The notes under the pieces: model-generated
Database searches by the model: none
What the model saw: only the letters and a program-made list of their open reading frames with translations
Told to the model about the DNA's origin: nothing
Position numbers and translations under genes: made by a program
NCBI RefSeq assembly: GCF_024362695.1
Contig: NC_065404.1
Coordinates: forward strand, 10,518,604 to 10,582,603
Direction: 5' to 3'
Source: Pectinophora gossypiella
Lineage: Eukaryota; Arthropoda; Insecta; Lepidoptera; Gelechiidae
Length of the DNA stretch: 64,000 nt
In this document: one piece after another, positions 47,348 through 58,195 of the stretch
Position numbering within the stretch: position 1 is the first letter of the stretch
How the letters are laid out: each line of letters opens with the position of its first letter

Positions 47348-50300
47348 ATGACTGCACACAATTGTTCTTATTATAATTGTACAAATTCTTCGGAACAGAA
47401 GTCAATGTTCCGTTTTCCGTGGGATGACGTCAACCGCCTAAAAGTATGGCTTGAGAATTGCGGTAAGTAGTTAAATGTTTACTTTTATTTATTTTTAATA
47501 TTAAACTGCAAAAAGTTATCAAACAAACAATTTGATAGAATCAATGACAATCAAAACTGGAATAAAATAAAAAGAAATACCTAATTAACATGGTGGGAAA
47601 GTTATTGCCACTCCCCCTACTTGCTAGACTATTATTTTGGTACCTAATCGGTTTATCATTTGTCACCATTTATCATTTAGTTTACCATAATTAATGTAAT
47701 ACTTAAACTCAAGCTGAGATCAACAGTTTAGAGTAGTAGAACAGTTTTTTCTGTCTGAAGAACATAATATAATTAGGTATTGTGCTCAATGTCAATTTGG
47801 AATTATTAAATTAACTTTTGTACAATTGGGTAATTTAGCATGGCATATAGATATACTAATCAAACTTGAAAATCATAATTAGTGATTTTTAACATATTCT
47901 TACTGGGAACTCAGGGCCTCCAGATTCTGAACCAATTGCTATAACTACTAAAGCACTGGAATAGTCAAAAACTTGTAAAGTACCTACTATATACCAATAC
48001 TGTATGCGATGGATTTATATTTCCAAGTGAACTGTGGAATAAAAGGGACAAAAGTTAAAAAAAGTCAATCAAGTACATAATTATTGCTGAATTTTGGACT
48101 GTTTTATTGAACATTTTATAGACCAGGGCGGTTAAAATAGCCACATCGAAGCAATTCATCTAAGAAAGCAATATTGCAGTTTCACATTTGTGCATATAAA
48201 AGTAAGTGTGCGATGCAAACAAATGTCAAATAGCAATATTGCTTTCTTAGATGAATTGCTTTGATGTAGCCATTTTGGCCCCCCAGATATCTACTTACAC
48301 ATTTACTTTTAATTTAAGATGAAAATAAATAAAAATAAAACATTAATTTATTTCTTCTTATACAGTCTTAATAGATACCTAAGAAACTACTATCTACCAA
48401 ACCTACAGTTTTGTACCAATTTCACACATCGGGACTGTGTACAGAAGCCAGGAACCCAAATGAGGTATACCTAGTATCTTGGTCTCGCTCACACCTGACC
48501 ACCTTTCAGCAGGTAACAATCTATACATACATTATGTATAGGTAGGTACCTACAAGAACTTAATAAGACATGTCAAAAGTTGCTGTTTTAGTAGATTCTG
48601 CCTCTGTGTATTATTGATTAGAACATTAGGCTTATGATCTGGAGGTCCGGGTACTGTTTCTGATATTATCAAAATTACTTTGTGAGATTATTCATCACAA
48701 ATCAAATATTTTTAATGATCACAAACAGTTAGAACATACAAAAATTTATGCAACATACCTACTACAGTACACATGGGAGGCCTGTTTAAGCAATTTCTTC
48801 CAGGGAACCACTACCATGATCCAACCATTAATCTTTGTTTAGTTATGACATTGCGGACTAAGTCACTTAATTGTCCGAAAAAGTAAGAGTAAGCTTTGCT
48901 TCAGAAATTATATAGTTGGTCCGGGCTACCACCAAAACGATTACCTCCTGTTATTTGAGGGTAGAGGCGATCCAGCAGTGGAACATCTATAGGCTATTTA
49001 TGTTTTATTGAAAATTATATTCTTTTCTTGTAGGTAATATGAACATTGCCCACTTGCCTGCAGAAAATTTGCGGTCAAGGTATTTATGCATTGACCATTT
49101 CAATATAAAGTATGTACGAAATGAGACTGGTCATAGAAAAAGACTCCAGAGAAGTGCAGTTCCAGAACCATATCAGACTCAAGACGTTCAAAATCGCTCA
49201 AGCACTTCCTCACCAGGTAAGCACAATTAATTTGTCAAGTTATTACCTACAATTGGGTAGGTAGGTACTTACCTACCACTGAATTAATACAAATACAATC
49301 AAATTTTTATTGTAGGTTAGGTACCTATCTATTGCTTGAATATCTACATAATATTGGGTTTTAGTATAGTGATAGTGAGTTATTACCTACATGAATGATA
49401 CCTACCGACCTTGAGTTTTTTTGAAATGTTAGGTACCTAGCTAATTACAACTTACCTACTACTTAGATGTAGACAAGTTAATGTAGGTACCTACCTACCT
49501 AGTTAAATGTTTAAAGTTGATAGGTTGTTTGTATGAAGTGTCCGGGCTGTGATGATAGATAGGTTCGATAGGTGCCTATAGACGTCTCGATTCCGAACCA
49601 TTTTCAGTAACTAAACTATAATAAAGCCGTATTAACATAAATTGTAGGGTTTAAAATAATTAAAGACGTAAAATATTACTTTATTGTACCTATACCAAGA
49701 TACCTACCTACTATCTATAATACCTACTTAATACCTTAATGACAAATTGACAGCCTCCGTGGTCTAGTGGTTAGAGCGATAGGCTCAAGATCTGGAGGTC
49801 CGGGTTCGATTCCCGATGGGGACATTGTCGAAATCACTTTGTGAGACTGTCCTTTGTTTGGTAAGGACTTTTCAGGATTGAATCACCTGATTGTCCGAAA
49901 AAGTAAGATGATTCCGTGCTTCGGAAGGCACGTTAAGCCGTTGGTCCCGGCTATTAGCCGTAAAAACACCTCCACCAACCCGCAGTGGAGCAACGTGGTG
50001 GAATATGCTCCATACCCCCTCCGGTTGATTGAGGGGAGGCCTGTGCCCAGCAGTGGGACGTATATAAGCAGTTTATAATACCTTAATAGGTAAGTATCTA
50101 CCTAGGTAAGTTAGGTAGCTATAGGTAGAAAAGTAGCTTTTCGCTTTCAACTTTACGCAGACGGCGATTGTCGTAGATGGTAGGTAATGTAACCTACCAT
50201 AACGTAACCAGTTGTTAAAGCCTGAAGGGGTAACAAACATACAGGCAGATTTACCTACATACCTAGGTACCTACTACGCATCGCATCGCATCGTACGTAC

Positions 50301-52627
50301 CTATCATTTGCGTTTGCGCGACTCAGCCAGTAGGTAGGTACCTGCCTACCTACTTACCTACAATCGTAATAACACGTGACTTCGCGCAACGCAACAAGCT
50401 AGAATGGATCTTATCTTTATAATGACATAAAGTCTATAGTTGCTCGACACACGGAATTGAGACGTAGTTGTTTACAATCTTGTACAAAACAGTGCACCGC
50501 GCTTACAGGGCTTATAGGTATATATGTATTATAGCGGTTATTAAACTACCCAAACGCGATGCGTCGAGATCGCGGGCTCGGGCATCAGGATCGGGCAGTG
50601 TTATAATAAACAGTTCATTAGTGGGCGACCCACGATTTCGTCATACATTTTATAGGTAGGTAGGTTACATTGGTACACACGATGACCAGACGCATCGTGT
50701 GTGGCAGATGAATCGAGTTAATGTAGGTAATAAAGCCTTATCATTCCACTTACTTAAGTAGGTAGGTACCTACTATGTTTGTGGCTCTTTCACGCAAAAC
50801 CTATACCGCAGCGTAGCTACCTAAAATCATATAGGTACGTAAAGTAAGGCCAACCAGACGAGATCAAAAACGTAAACAAACGGACCATTACTGAGTTACA
50901 TTGCGATAACCAGGGATTATCATCTCTGTCCTTATCACTCGTACGCGCAGTTATGGCGTCAGTTGGTCAACGACAGCTGTCGTTGTGTTTCGTGGTAGGT
51001 ACAGGAAAGCAGTCGGTACTGCAGCTGTCAACATTTGGACCGCCATTTTATGAACATGTTCATTTCTGTTTGGATTGCGTTCGAAGTGATACATATTTTT
51101 TCGTCCCCGTATTTACCTACTTAGATTTTTGTTCTTATTATTCCGTTTCTGTTACTTTTATTTTTGATTTTTGCTGGTATTATGAGTAGTTGTTGATTTA
51201 AACACAGTATTGACAACATGATTGATAATACGATAGATAGTTTTATCATAAACACAGCTGACTCGGACTCTTCCGACGAATCATCTTTGTCTAGTACAGA
51301 CGACAGCGATTAAAATTCGAACTTTATGATAATTTATTCAAATATAAATGTTTTGAACCTCTGAAACTTTGTTTACATTCTATATCTCGTCTGGTTGCCT
51401 TTAACACGTCAGTAATCTAATCATTATTTTTATTTATTTTATTTTAAGTTATATCTGTCATTATAATTAAAATCAATTTATTCAAACAAAAACAAAACAA
51501 ACACACCCTATAAATAAAACACCTCCTCCAATGCGTCACATCGAGGCAAGGTGCCCAACAGGCTGGCAGCATTACCCCTCTGAATCGCCAGGCTAATTCT
51601 CTGACAGAAATAACTACCAGCCCTAGCATCCCCCGAAGCCCCGATAAGACGCATTGAGAGATCTGTCATTATTATTTTTTTATTCTATCTGTCATTATAA
51701 TAATATTATAAAACAAAGCTCCCACGCCATTCGCTCGTCTGTTTGTTGGCGGCTATCTCAAAAGAAAAAAATAATAATGACAGATATAACTTAAAATAAA
51801 GTTAGATGTGTTTACAGGAATTAGCACCAATGTCATGACTTACAAGAAGTGTTACATATTTTTTTCTTTGAGCTTCTATATTTGCAACTTTTTACCACGC
51901 ACTTCGCATGTTGCCAGTTCGGCGCCTAATCGCGCACCGCGGAGAAATACTGTCACGTCGCTATATTAACAGTAACTTTGCGTCCCACTTTTTGAGCGCT
52001 GATGTTCAATCTATGTCCGAAAAAAATCAAGACTAGTGGGAGCTTTCATCGAAAAAGCTGCCTAATGGTTTTGAGATATAACAAAACAATATATTGTGGT
52101 TTTTTATAAGTACCTACCTATGTCTATCTTTTAGGAATCACTTATCATACACATTTTAATATTTATAAAATGGCTACGTTAATACGTTAGTTACCTACCT
52201 ACTTTAATGAATGTTATAATTGCCCTTTTCTTCCTTTATGTTAGGTATTGTTATCTCCAACAACTTTGCTTTACATTCATCTTTTGGGGCCTTTGGCGAC
52301 TCAATCATAACCCTGACACTAGGGTTGATGAGGCTGGTATTCCACCCACGATAAGAAGATAAGATTCACGACATTATTTAATACATACTATTTTTCGTTT
52401 TAGGTTCATCAGGTACTTTTAAAGTACTGACACCGAAAAAGGTGTACAAAAATAAACGGCTTCGCGACTGCGAACTTGAAGAGCTCGTGGAGCCGCCAGC
52501 ATTAGCATACCAGTGCAACACGCCGAAGAGAAGACGGTTGTCAATTACTGAAGACACGCCAAAATGCAAAGTGTTAAAAAAGAAATTAGTATTGTATCTA
52601 ACAATAACAAAATGTAATACCTTTTGA
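47348..52627 (+). CDS. THAP-domain protein gene, right copy (3 exons, 173 aa)
   Basis: Exons 47348-47462, 49034-49216 and 52404-52627. Both introns start GTAAG, end in AG and are phase 1, so the frame is continuous. Residues 1-90 form a full THAP zinc finger, a sequence-specific DNA-binding fold: C6, C11, C57, H60 (C-x4-C-x45-C-x2-H), FRFP at 21-24, W34, F61 and the closing AVP at 80-82. Then follow a basic PKRRRL patch (140-145, possible nuclear signal) and a short KVLKKKLVLYL segment (155-165) resembling the start of the coiled coil after the THAP domain in P-element transposases and THAP9. The frame stops there: no RNase H-like catalytic region is present, so it is at most a truncated transposase or a stand-alone DNA-binding protein. 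Exon 3 beyond the THAP domain is the least certain part. Confidence 0.8.
48125..48284. repeat. Long hairpin (~65-bp stem) in E right
   Basis: Mirror of 39808-39967, in THAP intron 1. Confidence 0.8.
48598..48997 (+). mobile_element. Degraded SINE split by a LINE tail, E right
   Basis: Mirror of 39095-39494. Head at 48620-48660, tail side at 48880-48990; the foreign part lies between. Confidence 0.65.
49741..50075 (+). mobile_element. tRNA-derived SINE in E right
   Basis: The tRNA-like head (49753-49824) has an A box (TGGTCTAGTGG) and B box (GGTTCGATTCC) and folds like a tRNA pseudogene. The body contains CGTGCTTCGGAAGGCACGTT and GGAGCAACGTGGTGGAATAT, ending GCCCAGCAGTGGGACG. It is flanked by the duplication TAATACCTTAAT (49729-49740 and 50076-50087). 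It is the best-preserved SINE in the window. Confidence 0.9.
50846..51402. mobile_element. TIR element (~557 bp) in E right
   Basis: Mirror of 36689-37245. Confidence 0.65.
51437..51800. mobile_element. MITE with inverted ends, E right
   Basis: Mirror of 36291-36654, including the nested LINE tail at 51508-51654 (minus strand). Confidence 0.75.
51508..51654 (-). mobile_element. LINE C-terminal tail nested in a MITE, E right
   Basis: Mirror of 36437-36583, with the same ATAATGACAGAT duplication. Confidence 0.65.
52286..52360 (+). mobile_element. SINE 3' fragment in E right
   Basis: GGGGCCTTTGGCGACTC, AACCCTGACACTAGGGTTGA and TGAGGCTGGTATTCCACCC match the 3' part of the SINE at 60369-60610. 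The mirror piece in the left copy is 35731-35805. Confidence 0.6.
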
Positions 52628-52803
52628 ATTAAAGAAGTAGTTTAATTGAATATTTATTGTATTTTCATTCTAGTCATTAAAAAAAAATCCAACTTCATTA
52701 AATTTGTTAATTTTAATAATCAAGTAGGTATCTTAATTATAATATACTAATACTACTTTTATATAAATTGTAATGAACAATTAATTATTTATAGTTACTT
52801 TAA

Positions 52804-53334
52804 ATGATATCTATCTATGTAATGGACAGTCAATTAAGATGGTGCGGTCACGTCCGCCGTATGAATGACTGTAGACTCCCAAAGTTCGTCTTCTACTCCG
52901 AACTAGCGAGTGGAAAGCGTAAACGTGGGGGACAATATCTGCGGTACAAGGACGTCTTGAAACGTAACCTGACCGCCTGCGATATCTCCACTGAACGCTG
53001 GGAGGACCTTGCTGTTTTAAGACCTGTTTGGCGTCACTGTGTCAAAACAGGGGTGGCCAACTTTGAACAAAATCGTCTGAAAGAGCTCGATGAAAAACGC
53101 CAAAAACGCAAGGATCGTCTCAAACCCACCTATAGCTACACCTTTAACTCGGATGGACAGCTATTCTGCCTCCAATGTGACCGAGTTTTCAGAACAAAGT
53201 TTGGCTTTGCCAGTCACATTCGAGCGCACGAGAGAAGAGACTGAGGTCGCCGTTGTCGGATACGACAAGGAGGACTATATGTAATGGAAAGGGGATAGTA
53301 AAATAAAAAAGACACATTTCTATTGTTTAGTTAT
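52804..53334 (+). mobile_element. LINE C-terminal fragment with C2H2 finger, E right
   Basis: Mirror of 34757-35287; frame 52804-53244. Confidence 0.75.
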
Positions 53335-53700
53335 TTATTCAAAACCATACACAAACTCAGTTGAATCAGAAAAGCTGGATCAGTGTTTTTCCCAGGAAAA
53401 CCTAGGTAACTATTTGGTACTCAACTAAAACTCATTTAAACAGGCACATTATTGCCAGATTCACATTCGGCTGTTTGCACATCCTTTCCTTTACTACTTG
53501 GGCCACATTATCTTTCCACTTATTTTATATTATCTTGACTCAACCAGGGTACTCGCTATATTATGTTACCTACAAATGAAAATATAATAGTTATTAAAAG
53601 AGCACATTAATTTTGATCGGCAATGATATTCAGAACAAAACATTTCTACCACCCATTAGGTATTATAGGCATTAGTTTATCTATGTATCACAGATAATAT

Positions 53701-53950
53701 AATAACATAACATAAGCAAGATCTTGCATCCCATTGAGGTAGTCAAAGTAACATTCATCACAAGATGAACTAAGCACACGCACCTCACGAGCTTTCCGTT
53801 AGGCTAACGATAGGCTGTATCGCTACCTATAATGGTCAGGCCAACTGTGCTAGATGTGAACTGTTTAAATTAAATTAATGCAAGTCCGGTACCAGGGTTT
53901 GAACCGGGTTCATCGTTTGAGATGCAAACAAGTCTACCATTATGACCTAT
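53701..53950 (-). mobile_element. tRNA-derived SINE, second family, E right
   Basis: Mirror of 34141-34390. Confidence 0.75.
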
Positions 53951-54433
53951 TTTATATTAGAGTAATAGTGACTATATAATAATAGTAGGTATATTGCAAT
54001 GTATGACAAAACTTGTGTGCCAAAACTCTGCTCTGTCCGCCCTGAGAAGGAGAGTAAGTGTGAGTTAATACTCTCATATACCAATGAGTAGTAATAGTAG
54101 GCTCTATTTTTTACATTTAGACACATGGATGACCTATTACGCATGTAATCCGATGAGTTTGAAATTTATCTACTTTATTGAACATTTAGATATTCGGGCT
54201 CAAAGAAATGGGTTAATGGGATAATAATTTAAGCATACATACCTGGCATAGTGCGATTCTCATTTATGCAGAACAGAAGTCAGGATTAAGTTTTCACTAT
54301 AATACCTACAACTCCAAAGAAAATATTTTTCTTTGAAAAGTAGTGTGGCTTTCATGAGGTAGACTTGTATCATATTCATCACTTGGTCATGGTCAGAAAA
54401 TTGTTGATATGTGGTTCAAATAGCCTTTGCATG

Positions 54434-54980
54434 TCATTCTTCATAATGGTTATCATCGTCTTTTGAGATCTGAAATAAATTACAGGCTTAAATTCACAAC
54501 ACACTCACTGCCTAACTAGACTTATTTAACTTTTTTTCAACAAACAGTATATTATGATTTGTACCATAGATAGGTGACAGCTACACAAAAAAGTATCTAC
54601 TACATACATACTTATACTCACGCCTGTAATCCCGATTAGGCTGGGCAGAGCCACGAGTAAGCAGAGACCAATTTGGAAGCACTTTATACAAAGTCCTCAG
54701 GTGCTTAACCGGTGGTCCAATGTAATGTTTCATCATGCTAGAAAAGACTTGTCTTTCATAAAGGTTCTCCTCAGTCGGGTTTACGACACGCCCGGGATGA
54801 TAAGGGACGATTGCGTTCTAGGTAGGACCTTAGCTATGTTTTTAATTATCTTCCAGTTTTAGTAACTAATTAGATACTTACAGGAGTTGGAGATATATTT
54901 TTGCCAATACAAAATGAAGACGTAATCAATAAACCCCACCAAACAAAGACCTTGTATTCTTTTCTTTGCCCACCAAACAT
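54434..54980 (-). CDS. Two-exon microprotein gene, right copy (44 aa)
   Basis: Mirror of 33111-33657: exon 1 at 54980-54882, exon 2 at 54469-54434. The predicted protein is identical to the left copy, so selection on it cannot be judged from the pair. Confidence 0.45.
54601..54807 (-). mobile_element. Retroposon with (TATG)n tail in E right
   Basis: Mirror of 33284-33490. Confidence 0.7.
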
Positions 54981-55204
54981 CAGATATAATCGTATGTCAA
55001 CTAACAACTGTCACCTTGACAATGTCACAGATCATTGTCACAGATTATAATACTAAAATGTCAACGTTGAGAAAAAAAAATCCGTTTGCGCCATCTATTA
55101 TCTTAATTTTACTCTAACTCTAAGTAAATATATTGTGCTTGCAATAACTTGCACTCAGTAAGCTGAAATTTCACTAGATGTCGCTCGATTCGTTCGATCC
55201 CATC

Positions 55205-55268
55205 AATAAATGACCACTAGATGCCGCTAAAAAAGGGGCGTTTTAGCGGCATCTAGTGGTCATTTATT
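55205..55268. repeat. Perfect 28-bp hairpin near the outer end of E, right
   Basis: Mirror of 32823-32886. Confidence 0.95.
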
Positions 55269-55364
55269 AGAACTAAAAATAGCCCGAAGAATTGCCCGAG
55301 TTAGAACGGCACAGTTTCGTTGTATGACGTGAGGCATCTGTACGTTAGTATTATATGATCTGTG

Positions 55365-55824
55365 TTATTATGAAATGGATTGTGCACTATCTTAAATACC
55401 TAATTAATAAAATGACTCCGACACATAAACATAAGTGCGTTTTTTTTTTTAAAGTTTCGTTTTCGATTAGAAACATAATAATGAACAGTTTCTATAAAAT
55501 TTATACCCAAAGATCAATTGAATGGGGTTAGTTTTTCGATGGTTTGAAACAAGGTTTGGTGTGAAAGTACTACTACATAAAAACAATATTCTTAGTTGAA
55601 CTTTGCTTATTTTTTAATAATAATACAATACACAATACAATACATCGTAGAGCGAGCATATCTCGGACGTGTTGGTAGGTGCCTTTAAACAATACGCGGG
55701 CAAACTTGACAATCTCTTTCACTTTGAATGGCAGCTGATACCTTTTGTGCTACTTGTACCGGCGCTACGTCAAAGTCTACGTTGTTTTGGCAAAAATATG
55801 TTTTTCATTTTGTGTGGGTAAACG
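55365..55824. other. Unassigned DNA outside the right E copy
   Basis: It starts with TTATTAT, the complement of the heptamer at 41506. Nothing else recognised; a short CAATACACAATACAATACA tract lies near 55625. Confidence 0.4.
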
Positions 55825-55925
55825 TTCACCAATCCGCGTGATGGATTATGCTATGGGGTACATAGCATCCTAGATCGAGGGGAGACGTGTGCTCAGCGGT
55901 GGGATATGTATACGCTAATTATATT
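55825..55925 (+). mobile_element. SINE 3' fragment
   Basis: GATCGAGGGGAGACGTGTGC then TCAGCGGTGGGATATGTATA corresponds to the tail of the first SINE family. Head missing. Confidence 0.6.
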
Positions 55926-56275
55926 ACTTATAAGTAAACGAGTATTTAAAAAAACATAGTCTCGCGTTTGACCACAGCCGCGTTTGATGACCTGATGGTA
56001 GTGACGATGTGGTCTAGGGTGAATCACGCTTATCTAACAAATGTCTATTCACTCTAGCCTTGAAGATTCCCAGATTATAACGAGTTGAAAAAACAAGAAT
56101 ATCAAATAATAATAACAGTTAATCAAATGAAAACCCTCGATACGGCCGACGTTAACACTAGAAACGACTTGAGACAAGTGTATAATTAATAATTGCCTGA
56201 AGCAGACGAAGGGAACACTTGCCTAATTTTTGTAAAATCAACACGTCTACTACTTAATCTAAAATTAAGTCTTTA

Positions 56276-56480
56276 CAAATCAAATCAAATCAAATATACT
56301 TTATTGCACAGAACTAAAATTTCAACAATTAGACAAAACACATGAGTACAGTACAATTTGGGCGACCTTATTGCTCTAGAGCAATTTCTTCCAGGCAACC
56401 AAGAAAAGGAAACAATCATTTACAACTTGGATGCGGGATGGTGCAACAAAAAAAAATACCTAAAAGTAAAACTAAAGTTA
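56276..56480 (-). mobile_element. CR1-like LINE 3' end
   Basis: The minus strand reads GTTGCCTGGAAGAAATTGCT, CTAGAGCAATAAGGTCGCCC and ends GCAATAAAGTATATTTG then (ATTTG)n. This is a common insect non-LTR 3' UTR with a simple tail. No coding part. Confidence 0.65.
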
Positions 56481-57976
56481 ATATAATAAATATACTATAC
56501 GTACATATATTAATAAATACTCAATATAATGTAATCCATATATACTAAAAATATACCTAACCATAATCTGAGAAAACTATAATAATAAATAATAGACTAT
56601 ACACACACATACAAGACAAGCATGAGATACAAAATGAGATTGTAAAGCGAAATGGCTGCCTGAGTATGAACGAGTCGGCGTCGTCTCTGGTATTGTAAAG
56701 ATGATACAATAAGACGAGCAATTACCGGTATTCCAGTAGCCACGGTTATTTCCGCCGGATCGCGATTCATTTGGCTGAAAGACAGAGAAAGGAATAATTT
56801 AACCATGAATATTAATGAACTAGGATTCGCACTCATCTCCTCTCGCGCTTTTATTGCGTATTAATATAATGGCTATTGAATACCGGGATATCGATAAATC
56901 TCACTAATTTACTTCCTTTATTTTTCCGGAGATAAAAGAACGCTTTTCGATTAAGATAATGGAGAGCATGTACACTTCGCACTGACACACAATCGTATTA
57001 TTAGAGCCCTAAAAGTATAAAAAACACTATAAAAAACTAAGATTGATCAATTAGTTTGCAACTCGCCGTCTTATGACGTAGATAACTCAATTTATAACAC
57101 TTTCCACTATCTACTATGCTATCCATTACGGCGCCTTAATTACTCGTAAGTGCTAGTTGCTAAATTAGTTAAGTTTTAAAGCATTATCTAGATTCAAAGT
57201 AAGTATCCATATTATGAATATATAGGTAAGTACGCTTATTTTATCAGAAGGTAGAAACGTTAAAATATTATCGCCCCGGGAATAGTTTCCACAAGCTCGT
57301 AATATTGGGAACAGAATTGTTGAAATGTAATACGTGTAAACGAATTTTCATTCGTATATTTCATTCATATTGCAAGTCATGTTTATGTTGTTTCGAAATA
57401 CTGAAATATCTTGAAACTTTTAGCGATTACAAATATTAATTAGACGCGGTTCAAAAAACCAAGAAATAATTAAAAGAGCACAGGTAATAACGTTGTAAGA
57501 GTTATTACAAGCTGAAGCGAAGACTCGCTTCGTGTTCGCCGGACGACCGTAGCTAAATGTTTGCTACGTCAACAGGCGCTACGCAGCTACGATACGGGCT
57601 ACGCTGCTACGAGCTCTCGTTATATATTTTAATAGCTGGTTCCACCTCAAGTCTGCTTCTAACTTTTACTCTATTTTCTTTTAAATGTTCCTTAGTGGTT
57701 CAACGCAAATTATGACAGTAAAAAGTTAAGTAATTTAGCATGTTCTGTCCTGTTTTCAGCTTTTTATAGTATAATTAAAGATCCATTAAAGAAACCAAAA
57801 TATTAAAGAAGTTTTGCTTCTCGGTTTATCATGAAGGTGTTTACAACTTTAATATAATAAAACATTTTTGTTTTGTTGTGAATATTACTAATAAGTAAAT
57901 CATTTTAAAATAGAACAGCGCAGTCAGCTTCATCGTATTTAATGGCGTCATAAATCAAGTTTATAGTTTTCTTCAC
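56481..57976. other. Unassigned DNA
   Basis: No gene supported. A GC-richer segment at 57500-57620 has several CTACG repeats (GCTACG / TACGCAGCTACG) of unknown origin. Confidence 0.4.
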
Positions 57977-58065
57977 GCCAATAACGTGGATTGTCAGACA
58001 CAGATGTCGAACGTCTGTCGTGCAATATTTGTTGACAACCTCTGATATTGCAGAGTTGAGCTGAG
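57977..58065 (+). repeat. Local repeat L3, copy 1
   Basis: Core CAGATGTCGAACG ... CAATATTTGTTGACAACCTC ... ATTGCA. Same orientation as copies at 60709-60838 and 61212-61342. The most diverged of the three. Nature unknown. Confidence 0.65.
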
Positions 58066-58195
58066 TCGAACGCACCTACATAAATCTCCAGCATGTATTG
58101 GTGTGGGTAAGTCAAACACCGTAGGAACGGGCAAGTTTTTTGTTTTACATTTTGGGTCTTAAAACCAATACGTCAAGCATGCACCGTACAGAAAT

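Larger units (their letters stand above)
46586..55364 (-). mobile_element. Unit E, right copy (8779 bp, inverted)
   Basis: Complement of 32727-41505, base for base apart from the few changes noted there. The inner edge is at GTATTCG/CATGGGTTCTC; the outer edge is at GATCTGTG/TTATTATGAAATGG. Inner flank heptamer GTATTCG (= CGAATAC) and outer flank TTATTAT (= ATAATAA) match the left copy's flanks in crossed fashion. Nested insertions are shared with the left copy, so they predate the duplication of the unit. Confidence 0.8.

Noticed and set aside
49753..49824. Possible tRNA gene
   Set aside because: The head of a SINE: imperfect acceptor stem, followed by a SINE body and flanked by a target duplication.
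50953..51189. 78-codon frame starting MASVGQRQLS as a gene (and its mirror)
   Set aside because: It lies within a TIR element, the second half is low-complexity aromatic sequence, and there are no splice or domain signals.
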